From NCBI GenBank assembly GCA_944322775.1, contig CALUQA010000135.1, positions 1 to 15,592 of the forward strand: a DNA stretch of 15,592 nt, written 5' to 3'. This document shows positions 6,281-12,326 of the stretch, one piece after another. Positions within the stretch are counted from its first letter, which is position 1. The number at the start of each line of letters is the position of its first letter. Made by a program: the position numbers and the translations under genes. This DNA comes from an uncultured Elusimicrobiales bacterium (GTDB taxonomy: Bacteria; Elusimicrobiota; Elusimicrobia; Elusimicrobiales; Elusimicrobiaceae). The notes beneath the pieces are model-generated. The model had not been told where the DNA came from, ran no database searches, and saw nothing but the letters and a program-made list of their open reading frames with translations.

Positions 6281-7810
6281 ATGCTTTCTCTTTTTAAGAC
6301 CACTTCTTACAAAACCGGCGCGGCCTTGGCCGTGGGGGCCACGGCCGTGTGGAAATTGATTTCTTTTTTAAACAGCGTACTGGTGGCGCTGTATTTTGGC
6401 GCCAATGCGCACACCGACGTATATTTTTATCTCATCATGGTAATCGGCTTTGGGGTGACGTTTATGCAGCGCCTCAACAACACCATTTTAATCCCCGAAG
6501 CCATGTTCCTGGCCGAAGAAGACCCCGCACACAGCCGCCGCTTTTTGACGCTGGGCTTTTATGTGTATTTACTGCTGGCGCTGGTGCTGTGCCTGGCGGG
6601 ACTTACTTTTCCGGCCACTATTGTGGACATGATATCTCGCTTTGACTTGGCGCTGCTCAAAAACCAGCAAGTGTTGCTGGGGGCGGCATTTTTTCTGTTT
6701 GCCACCAATTTAATGGTGTACTATTTAACCGCCGTGGCGGAAATGCACAAATTTTTTGCCATGGCCTGGCTGGGGGTTTTAAACGCACTGTGCCCGCTGA
6801 TTTGTTTGCTTTTCTTGGGCAAACAGATAGGCATTATCAGCATGATTTACGGCTTTTTGGCGGCCAACATCATTCAAATTTTTGTGCTGATGGTGCTGTT
6901 AAAAACCAAACTGCATTGGAGCTTTACCCCCCGCCCCTGCGCCATACGCCCCGTGGCCCGCAAAAACATGCTCACCGGCCAGACGCTGGCGGCGCTGGAT
7001 ATTTTTAACAGTTTAATCCCCATGTATTTGCTTAGCGGCATGGGCGCCGGCATTATCAGCGCGCTGAACTATTGCAAACAGTTAACCGACTCCCCCACCG
7101 AAATCATCACCAACCGCGTGACCAATATTTCCAAAATAGAACTGACCGAAAACGCCTCCCGCGGGCAGGTGAACGTATTTAACAAAAACTTTTTGTCCAC
7201 CAATCACCTGCTGCTTTTTATTTTGACGCCGCTGGCGGTGTTCAGCTCTTATTTTGCCGCCGACATTGTGGGGCTTTTCTTTGAGCGCGGGCAGTTTACG
7301 CCCCAAGTGGCGCAAGACACGGTGCGCTTTATGCGTCCGCTGATCTTTAGCATTATTTTAATTGTTCCTTCCAACATGCAGGGCAACACCGTGGTGGCCT
7401 GGCTGAAAGTAAAAGAGGCCTTCCCCTATATGCTGGTGTCTGCGCTGGCTTTAATGGCCGGGTGGTTTTTGCTGCCGCATTTGGGCCCTTACGGCTACCC
7501 CTACATTGTGCTGGGCGGCTTTGTATTCAGCTTTATTTTAAACGCTTTTATGTTCCGCAAATATTTCCCGTTTGTAAACTACTTCCGTGCGTTTTGGGAG
7601 CTGCTGCGCCTGCTGGCCATCAACATTATTGCCCTGCTGCCTGCGGCGGCCGTTCGGGTGTTTATGGGAGAGGACGACTATTTCTTAAATCTTCTTTTTG
7701 GCGGGTCTGTGTATGTGGCAGCCCTGCTGCTTATTTCCTACAAAAGCCGGGATTTGCAGCTCTTCCTTAAATCCAGCGAAATTTCGCGCATGGTAAGCAA
7801 ATTATTTTAA
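6281..7810 (+). CDS. murJ: MurJ/MviN-family lipid-linked precursor flippase
   Basis: A 509-residue polytopic inner-membrane protein of the MurJ (MviN) branch of the MOP exporter superfamily. Such proteins flip lipid II or similar lipid-linked saccharides to the periplasmic face. Seen: about 13-14 hydrophobic segments across the length; an N-terminal block LYFGANAHTDVYFYLIMVIG, matching the family's G...TD.f pattern; and the hallmark FFERGQFTPQVAQDTVRFMRP in the second half, matching the MurJ FxRGxFT signature. Some N-terminal Arg residues of E. coli MurJ are not obviously conserved, so an exopolysaccharide or O-antigen substrate is also possible given the two adjacent glycosyltransferases. 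ATG at 6281 has no Shine-Dalgarno, and a TATAAT sits 7 nt upstream, consistent with a leaderless mRNA. Its 3' end overlaps the convergent GT9 gene by 9 bp. Confidence 0.82.
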   Translation: MLSLFKTTSYKTGAALAVGATAVWKLISFLNSVLVALYFGANAHTDVYFYLIMVIGFGVTFMQRLNNTILIPEAMFLAEEDPAHSRRFLTLGFYVYLLLALVLCLAGLTFPATIVDMISRFDLALLKNQQVLLGAAFFLFATNLMVYYLTAVAEMHKFFAMAWLGVLNALCPLICLLFLGKQIGIISMIYGFLAANIIQIFVLMVLLKTKLHWSFTPRPCAIRPVARKNMLTGQTLAALDIFNSLIPMYLLSGMGAGIISALNYCKQLTDSPTEIITNRVTNISKIELTENASRGQVNVFNKNFLSTNHLLLFILTPLAVFSSYFAADIVGLFFERGQFTPQVAQDTVRFMRPLIFSIILIVPSNMQGNTVVAWLKVKEAFPYMLVSALALMAGWFLLPHLGPYGYPYIVLGGFVFSFILNAFMFRKYFPFVNYFRAFWELLRLLAINIIALLPAAAVRVFMGEDDYFLNLLFGGSVYVAALLLISYKSRDLQLFLKSSEISRMVSKLF

Positions 7811-9016
7811 GCGCGCAGACAAGGCAACTTCTACAGATTGGAATACTTCTTCGGGGGCAAGAGCGTCCAAATTGCGGCAACTGGCATAGCCCAGCGCGCA
7901 GCGCACATGCCACGCCGTGCCCAACAGCCACATACAACTGCCGCAAACGTCTTTTTTCAAATTGATGTTTTTTTCAAGCCCGAAAAACTTTTTGTCCGTC
8001 GGGCCGAACAGCACCACGCAGCGCGTGTTTAAAAAGCGGGTCAGCTGCACCAGGCCGCTTTCGCCGTCTATATGCAGGCAGGCATGCTGCAAGAGGGCGG
8101 GCAAATCCGCCACCGCCGTTTTGCCTAAAAGGCAGACGTCGGCAAAAGCAAAGGGGGTGCTGTTTTTACCGCCCAGCTGCACCAAAAGAATATCCGGAAA
8201 TTTAGCCTTTATTAAAGCGGCCAGCGCACGCCATTTTTCCGGCGCCCAACATTTAAGCGGGCGCTTGCCGTGCAAGGCAAACGTACTGTCTATCCCGTCG
8301 TGAAACGTAATGTATTTTTTGCCGTTTAACCCAAAGCGTTCCAAACGCTTTGCGTCCGTCAAGGCGGCCGGCAAAGCAGGCGTGGCCAGCGGGTCAAAAT
8401 CCAGCCCGCTTAAATAGGCAAGCATGCCCGCGCGCGGCAACCCTTGGCGCACCATAAAACGGCCCAACAGGTCTTCCATCAAATAATTATCGGAAAGGAA
8501 AAAAGAAAATTCTTTTTGCCGCGCCGTCATTTTATCCAGCAACGGCAGAAATTGCGGCGCCACCGCGGCAATGCGTTTGCGGTTTGCGTGCACCGTTTTA
8601 AAAGATTGGCAGGTTTCAAACGCCACGTCATACTTATGCCAAAGCGGCAAGCCGGGGGGCAGGAAAATATTTTGTGCGTCCGGTCCAAACAAGGCAGAGG
8701 CTGCAAGGGGTGAATCCGTATGAAAATAAAACACGGCTTGGGGCAGTTGTTGCCGCAAAGCCAATACCGCCAGGCGTGCCACGGCGCAATCGCCCAGGCC
8801 GCCGCGCAAATGCCAAAACACATGCAGGCGGTTATCTTTGGGCGGGCCCTTTTTTAAAAAAGAAAGCAGACGCCGCCGCCAATGCCACCAAATTTCGTTG
8901 CGCAGACGGCGGTAGGCAAAGGCCCAACGCACGACGCGGCAATCCCGCCCGTACATCTGTGGCAGCTGCTGCCAGGCTGAAAGGGAAAGCCGCGTCTTGT
9001 CGTCGTTAAATGGCAT
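7802..9016 (-). CDS. Glycosyltransferase family 9 (heptosyltransferase-like)
   Basis: 404 residues, cytoplasmic or membrane-peripheral, GT-B fold. GT9 enzymes transfer ADP-heptose or related sugars to LPS core or other envelope glycans. Seen: a basic, Trp/Arg-rich N-terminus (about 25-57) that may bind membrane; HVFWHLRGGLGDCAVARLAV (65-84), the N-terminal glycine-rich motif of the family; and, in the C-terminal half, LLVQLGGKNS, HIDGESGLVQLTRFLNTRCV then VLFGPTDKKFFG, the nucleotide-sugar motif. A Cys cluster follows (VCGSCMW...C...SC), as seen in many GT9 proteins. ATG at 9016-9014 lies 8 nt after the stop of the upstream GT4 gene; a GAGGA sits about 15 nt before it, so translation is probably coupled. 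It overlaps murJ tail-to-tail by 9 bp, with no terminator between. Confidence 0.8.
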   Translation of the reverse strand: MPFNDDKTRLSLSAWQQLPQMYGRDCRVVRWAFAYRRLRNEIWWHWRRRLLSFLKKGPPKDNRLHVFWHLRGGLGDCAVARLAVLALRQQLPQAVFYFHTDSPLAASALFGPDAQNIFLPPGLPLWHKYDVAFETCQSFKTVHANRKRIAAVAPQFLPLLDKMTARQKEFSFFLSDNYLMEDLLGRFMVRQGLPRAGMLAYLSGLDFDPLATPALPAALTDAKRLERFGLNGKKYITFHDGIDSTFALHGKRPLKCWAPEKWRALAALIKAKFPDILLVQLGGKNSTPFAFADVCLLGKTAVADLPALLQHACLHIDGESGLVQLTRFLNTRCVVLFGPTDKKFFGLEKNINLKKDVCGSCMWLLGTAWHVRCALGYASCRNLDALAPEEVFQSVEVALSARLK

Positions 9017-9024
9017 GAAACGGT

Positions 9025-10026
9025 TTATTTGTCCTCAAATAAAGCGGCAAACACTTCAAAGGGGAAGCGTTCCTTCATGCGGGAGGCTTCTATAGCCATG
9101 CCCACGCGTTTGCCCCAGTTGACCATCAGGTCATCAAGGGCCACGGTAAGGGGTTCCTCTTCGCCGCTGTTGACCAGCAGGCCGCTTAAGGCATTGGCCA
9201 CCAGTTCATCGGCACCCGGCACATCGGTGGCTACCACGGGCAGTTTGCTGGCCATGGCGTCAAGAAGTTCGTCCAGCCCTTCGGCTTCGCGCGCGGGGCT
9301 GACGTAAATGTCTGCATTGCGCAGCAGACTGTAAAGATCGCTGTCGGCCGGCACGATTTCGGTGCTGGCGGTAAGGTTATTTTTCTCAATAAATTTCTTC
9401 AAGGCGGCTTTGTTGGCACCGTCGCCCACGATGGTCAAGTGCCACGTGGTGTGGGCCGGAGCCAAGCGGGCCCAGGTTTTTAAAAGCACGTCAAACCCGC
9501 CGCTTTTGGCCAGTTTGCCGGCGGCCACAATGTTGTTTTCTTTCTTAAAGCAGGCCGGCTTATTGTAGTTGTAATGTTCCACCCACACGGCCGGGTTGGG
9601 CGTGCGCACGGCATTGGAGGAATAGACTTTTTTATCCAGCGGTTTTTCCCCTTTGCCGATGACCACCACCTTTTGGGCTTTTTTAAGCAAGGCTTTTTTG
9701 TTTTTTACGGCTTTTTCTTCTTTAAAGTTTTCAGGCTCGCAATAAATATACGGCACGCCGGCCAAGGCAGCCGCTTCACACGCCGGCAAAGACACCAGCG
9801 AAATCACGCGCTGTATATCTTCTTTCTTCATCGTTTCCGCCAGCGTTTTGGCTTTTGCCGTGGCGGCAAATTCTACGGTTTTTAAATCGGTTTTCTTAGG
9901 CAGTTTGCCTTTAATGCCGGCCAGAATGACTTCGTTGCCTTTTTCGGCCAGCACTTTGGCCAAGCGCACACCCAAGCGCAGACCGGAAAAATTTTTGTGG
10001 TTTCCCACGAATACCATATTTTTCAT
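9025..10026 (-). CDS. Glycosyltransferase family 4-like (GT-B)
   Basis: 333 residues from the ATG at 10026-10024, preferred because AAGGAAGGG lies 7 nt upstream. The frame is open further upstream, but a longer product would begin with an unlikely Arg/His-rich tail. Seen: MVFVGNHKNFSGLRLGVRLA at the start (N-terminal Rossmann half); NNIVAAGKLAKSGGFDVLLK (164-183) and LTIVGDGANKAALKKFI (donor domain); then YVSPAREAEGLDELLDAMAS (241-260) and PVVATDVPGADELV. The usual EX7E pair is altered: Asp256 replaces the second Glu and the spacing differs by one. It transfers a sugar from an activated donor to an unknown envelope acceptor. It forms an operon with the GT9 gene 8 nt downstream. Confidence 0.8.
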   Translation of the reverse strand: MKNMVFVGNHKNFSGLRLGVRLAKVLAEKGNEVILAGIKGKLPKKTDLKTVEFAATAKAKTLAETMKKEDIQRVISLVSLPACEAAALAGVPYIYCEPENFKEEKAVKNKKALLKKAQKVVVIGKGEKPLDKKVYSSNAVRTPNPAVWVEHYNYNKPACFKKENNIVAAGKLAKSGGFDVLLKTWARLAPAHTTWHLTIVGDGANKAALKKFIEKNNLTASTEIVPADSDLYSLLRNADIYVSPAREAEGLDELLDAMASKLPVVATDVPGADELVANALSGLLVNSGEEEPLTVALDDLMVNWGKRVGMAIEASRMKERFPFEVFAALFEDK

Positions 10027-10099
10027 ACTTTTACCCTTCCTTACTAAACTGCAGGACAAACCCTGTTCTTTTTTAAATTGTACATAAATATGCGGCACA

Positions 10100-10127
10100 C
10101 GCGCCGTTTGCCACGCACTGTGGCGCG
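10100..10127. repeat. GC-rich hairpin upstream of the GT4 gene
   Basis: CGCGCC (10100-10105) and GGCGCG (10122-10127) are complementary. A competing inner stem GCCAC / GTGGC lies at 10110-10124. It sits in the 128-nt gap between the HxlR stop and the GT4 start. On the plus strand GGGTTTTT follows shortly after; on the minus strand it would be in the GT4 leader. Role unknown. Confidence 0.4.
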
Positions 10128-10154
10128 GGCGGGTTTTTAACATATTGCCGGCTG

Positions 10155-10511
10155 TTATAATTTGCCTTTATACGCACACGGAATATGTTCTTCTTTTAAA
10201 TACTTCATACCCCATCTGTTTAACTCCAAAATAGCCGGGATCAGGCTTTTGCCGCGCTCCGTGAGCGAATATTCCGTTTTGGGCGGCACGACGGGGTATA
10301 ACTTTCGTTTTATCACGCCGTCGGCTTCCAGCTCTTTTAACTGTTGGATAAGCATTTTGGGCGTAGCGTGCGAAACCAGTTTTTGCAATTGGCTGTAGCG
10401 CAAGGTTTTGTCTATTAAATGGCCGATAATAACCCCTTTATATTTGCCGCCGATAATGTCCATACACGCTTCCAGCGGGCACTGATAAGCCGTTTTTTTA
10501 GCTTTTGCCAT
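10155..10511 (-). CDS. HxlR family winged-helix transcriptional regulator
   Basis: 118 residues, the normal family size. HxlR/YodB-type regulators are dimeric winged-helix DNA-binding proteins, several of which sense electrophiles or oxidants through a conserved N-terminal Cys. Seen: CPLEACMDIIGGKYKGVIIG with the conserved Cys11 (and Cys16), LRYSQLQKLVSHATPKML (recognition region), LKELEADGVIKRKLYP (wing), PKTEYSLTERGKSLIPAILE and the terminal NRWGMKYLK. The start ATG is preceded by AGGAG at 6 nt. It is transcribed divergently from a metallo-hydrolase gene, across a promoter region with repeated elements, so autoregulation and control of the neighbour are likely (inference). Confidence 0.92.
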   Translation of the reverse strand: MAKAKKTAYQCPLEACMDIIGGKYKGVIIGHLIDKTLRYSQLQKLVSHATPKMLIQQLKELEADGVIKRKLYPVVPPKTEYSLTERGKSLIPAILELNRWGMKYLKEEHIPCAYKGKL

Positions 10512-10536
10512 AGATACTCCTATTTACTTTATGGAT

Positions 10537-10568
10537 AGTATTATACAAAAAAGTAAGTATTATACAAA
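10537..10568. repeat. 13-bp direct repeat, candidate HxlR operator
   Basis: AGTATTATACAAA occurs at 10537-10549 and again exactly at 10556-10568, a 19-bp period. The array is flanked by TTTACT (10523-10528) and AGTAAA (10571-10576, with its preceding T), which are mutually complementary. The second copy contains the hxlR -10; the first lies near its predicted start site, a fitting place for autorepression. Confidence 0.6.
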
Positions 10569-10586
10569 TTAGTAAATTCTTGTTAA
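10559..10586 (-). promoter_or_regulatory. Promoter of the HxlR gene
   Basis: On the minus strand TTAACA (10586-10581) and a perfect TATAAT (10564-10559) are 16 bp apart. The second TATAAT in the other repeat copy, 19 bp downstream, is an alternative. Confidence 0.65.
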
Positions 10587-10608
10587 AAAGAAATCCATTG
10601 TCTATAAT
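10580..10608 (+). promoter_or_regulatory. Promoter of the metallo-hydrolase gene
   Basis: TTGTTA (10580-10585) and a perfect TATAAT (10603-10608) are 17 bp apart. The palindrome TACTAGTA (10608-10615) covers the predicted start region, and GGAGGGAG (10618-10625) is a strong ribosome site before the ATG at 10632. The -35 overlaps that of the divergent hxlR promoter. Confidence 0.7.
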
Positions 10609-10631
10609 ACTAGTAATGGAGGGAGAAAACC

Positions 10632-11399
10632 ATGCAAATACATCAAATACGAAACGCCACCCTGCACATTACCTATGCAGGCATTAAATTTTTGATTGAC
10701 CCTTGGCTGGGCCCCAAAGAATACATGCCCGGCTTTGAAGGAGCCTACAACAGCCAGGTGCGCCAGCCCCGCACGCCGCTGCCGATAACCGTGCAGGAAG
10801 CCGCCCAGGCCGATGCCGTCATTTTAACCCACGTCCACCCGGACCATTGGGACGAATATGCCGCCAAAGCGTTAAAGAAAGATATTTTCTTTTTTGTGCA
10901 AGACGCAACAGATAAAAAATTTATTGAAACGCTGGGCTTTTCCAACGTGCACATGTTAAGCCCGCAAGGCACACAACACCAAGGCGCTATGCTCTATAAA
11001 ACCCCTACCCAGCACGGCCGCAGGGAAATAGTACAGCCTATGTGCCAAGCCATGGGCATGCCCTATGACGCCATGGGCGTGGTGTTTAAAGCCGAGAACG
11101 AAAAGACCCTGTATCTGGCCGGCGACACTATTTGGTGCCCCGAGGTAAGCCAAAGCATAGAAAAATACCACCCCGACATTATTATCGTTAATGCCTGCGG
11201 CGCACGCCTGTTAAACGAAGAGCGGTTGATTATGGACACAAACGACGTAAAAGCCCTGGCCGCCTTTGCCCCAAAAACCACCATCATTGCCAGTCACATG
11301 GGCGCGGTCAGCCATTTGACCGTCACCCGGCAAGACATACAGGCCCTGCACCTTCCCAATGTGCTTATTCCGCAAGATAATGAAATCTTGTCTTTCTAA
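10632..11399 (+). CDS. Metallo-beta-lactamase-fold hydrolase (UlaG/YtnP-like group)
   Basis: 255 residues, probably cytoplasmic since no signal peptide is seen. Seen: LHITYAGIKFLIDPWLGPKE at the start; the metal motif THVHPDHWD (His67, His69, Asp71, His72); His128 in PTQHGR; GDTIW with Asp165; and SHMGAVSHLT with His222 and His228. These supply the ligands of a binuclear metal centre. The short opening ending in a DPW-type turn and the overall size fit the Lactamase_B_2 group rather than true beta-lactamases. The substrate is unknown. Its divergent pairing with an HxlR regulator suggests inducible detoxification or metabolite hydrolysis, which is inference. It has its own promoter, strong ribosome site and terminator, so it is monocistronic. 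Confidence 0.88.
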   Translation: MQIHQIRNATLHITYAGIKFLIDPWLGPKEYMPGFEGAYNSQVRQPRTPLPITVQEAAQADAVILTHVHPDHWDEYAAKALKKDIFFFVQDATDKKFIETLGFSNVHMLSPQGTQHQGAMLYKTPTQHGRREIVQPMCQAMGMPYDAMGVVFKAENEKTLYLAGDTIWCPEVSQSIEKYHPDIIIVNACGARLLNEERLIMDTNDVKALAAFAPKTTIIASHMGAVSHLTVTRQDIQALHLPNVLIPQDNEILSF

Positions 11400-11405
11400 A
11401 CAACT

Positions 11406-11435
11406 AAAAACCCCTGCTTTGAGCAGGGGTTTTTT
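11406..11435 (+). terminator. Rho-independent terminator of the metallo-hydrolase gene
   Basis: AAAAACCCCTGC, loop TTTGA, GCAGGGG and then a run of T. The hairpin starts 6 nt after the stop codon. Confidence 0.93.
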
Positions 11436-11454
11436 ATAAGCAAATATAAGGCTA

Positions 11455-11470
11455 GTGGGCGGACGCCCAC
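11455..11470. repeat. Short perfect hairpin
   Basis: GTGGGC (11455-11460), loop GGAC, GCCCAC (11465-11470). It lies between two terminators and has no T run on either strand, so it is not itself a terminator. Confidence 0.4.
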
Positions 11471-11497
11471 AGGCATAATGAACGGTTCAAAAAGGCA

Positions 11498-11524
11498 TAA
11501 AAAAACCGCCCCCTGGCGGGCGGT
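11498..11524 (-). terminator. Rho-independent terminator of the initiator-like tRNA
   Basis: On the minus strand a 7-bp stem ACCGCCC / GGGCGGT (11524-11505, 6-nt loop) is followed by a T run (11505-11498), 11 nt after the tRNA 3' end. Confidence 0.85.
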
Positions 11525-11535
11525 CATAAAATCTA

Positions 11536-11609
11536 TTGCGGGGACTGGATTTGAACCAGTGATCTCAAGGTTATGGGCCTTGCGAGATACCAGGCTTCTC
11601 TACCCCGCA
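11536..11609 (-). tRNA. tRNA(CAT), initiator-like (fMet)
   Basis: 74 nt without an encoded CCA, folding into a full cloverleaf with a 7-bp acceptor stem (TGCGGGG / CCCCGCA), discriminator A, D arm GAGA...TCTC, anticodon stem CAAGG / CCTTG and T arm ACTGG / CCAGT. The D loop AAGCCTGGTA, pair A11:T24 and TTCAAAT T loop match bacterial initiator tRNA, and pair 1:72 is a weak T:A instead of the usual mismatch. Two deviations: position 33 in the loop CCCATAA is C instead of the near-universal T, and pair 29:41 is A:T, so only two of the three initiator G:C pairs are present. No ordinary elongator reading fits better. Confidence 0.88.
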
Positions 11610-11614
11610 ATATA

Positions 11615-11643
11615 AGTATAGCAAATTCTGCGTCAAAGGGCAA
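11615..11643 (-). promoter_or_regulatory. Promoter of the initiator-like tRNA
   Basis: On the minus strand TTGCCC (11643-11638) and TATACT (11620-11615) are 17 bp apart, with the extended -10 TGC immediately upstream. The -10 ends only 5 nt before the mature tRNA 5' end, so transcription may start at or next to +1. Co-transcription with the upstream pilin gene is an alternative. Confidence 0.5.
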
Positions 11644-11648
11644 ATCCA

Positions 11649-12242
11649 TTAAGGCAGTTCATACGCCTGCCAGCCTTCAGCTTGGATTGCTACGGTCTTC
11701 TGCCCCCATATATCTTTACAAAACGTTCCATTACGACGGCTCCAACAATAAATTTTGTTAAGTTTGTCAGAAGGAGCTCCCCTCAAATAATGCACATATG
11801 CTACTCCCTCGCACTCATATTCTCCATCAGAAAATATGGCCGAAGACACCCACATACTAGGGTTAGCTTCCGTTCCTGTATTATGCAAAATAACATGATA
11901 AGACTTATTTTTCCGCTGTGCCGCAGAAGATGTTGCCATACCACATATAGAGGCCGGCACTTCCCAACCGTCGTATGAAACATCTAACTCATCTATACGA
12001 GTCGGTCTTACACCGTTAGCCATTACATAGCGGTCCTGCGCTTCCCCCAAAATACGCGCTTGGGTAATTAACTCTGCGCTGCGGCTGCGCCAGACCGCTT
12101 TCTTATATTGTGGCAAAGCTATGGCCGCCAATATGCCGATAATTAACACAACCACCAGCAATTCAATTAGTGTAAAACCACCAAATGCGCGTTTTACAGA
12201 CAAATTTGAAAATAGGACATTTTTTTGATAATTTGTTCTCAT
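11649..12242 (-). CDS. Type IV pilin-like (prepilin-type N-terminal methylation) protein
   Basis: 197 residues. Seen: a 22-residue basic leader ending in Gly-Gly, then FTLIELLVVVLIIGILAAIA (23-42) with Phe at mature +1 and Glu at +5, the canonical prepilin-peptidase and N-methylation site, followed by LPQYKKAVWRSRSAEL. The C-terminal globular part carries four Cys (in ICG, YEC, YCW and FCK), so one or two disulfides are possible. Such proteins are processed by PilD-type peptidase and assembled as pilins, pseudopilins or competence fibres; which of these applies cannot be told. It stands alone, with no pil genes nearby. ATG at 12242 lacks a Shine-Dalgarno, and TAAAAT lies 6 nt upstream, suggesting a leaderless transcript. 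The gene is more AT-rich than its neighbours. Confidence 0.9.
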   Translation of the reverse strand: MRTNYQKNVLFSNLSVKRAFGGFTLIELLVVVLIIGILAAIALPQYKKAVWRSRSAELITQARILGEAQDRYVMANGVRPTRIDELDVSYDGWEVPASICGMATSSAAQRKNKSYHVILHNTGTEANPSMWVSSAIFSDGEYECEGVAYVHYLRGAPSDKLNKIYCWSRRNGTFCKDIWGQKTVAIQAEGWQAYELP

Positions 12243-12248
12243 AGATAA

Positions 12249-12254
12249 ATTTTA
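12249..12254 (-). promoter_or_regulatory. Candidate -10 of the pilin-like gene
   Basis: TAAAAT (12254-12249, minus strand) ends 6 nt before the ATG, placing the predicted start on the ATG itself. There is no good -35 and no Shine-Dalgarno. Confidence 0.35.
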
Positions 12255-12283
12255 TCAAAAAACCAAAGTCTTTCTAAAAAATA

Positions 12284-12313
12284 AAAACGCGCGGCTTATA
12301 CCGCGCGTTTTTT
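12284..12313 (-). terminator. Rho-independent terminator of the peptidase / peptide-binding operon
   Basis: An 11-bp stem AAAACGCGCGG (12284-12294) with CCGCGCGTTTT (12301-12311), 6-nt loop. T runs occur in both orientations, so it may act both ways. It starts 15 nt after the stop of the peptide-binding gene. Confidence 0.88.
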
Positions 12314-12326
12314 AAGTTCATTTTGT

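Noticed and set aside
10027..10143. Upstream start for the GT4 gene, adding 39 residues
   Set aside because: AAGGAAGGG precedes the internal ATG at 10026, and the extension is a basic, non-family sequence.
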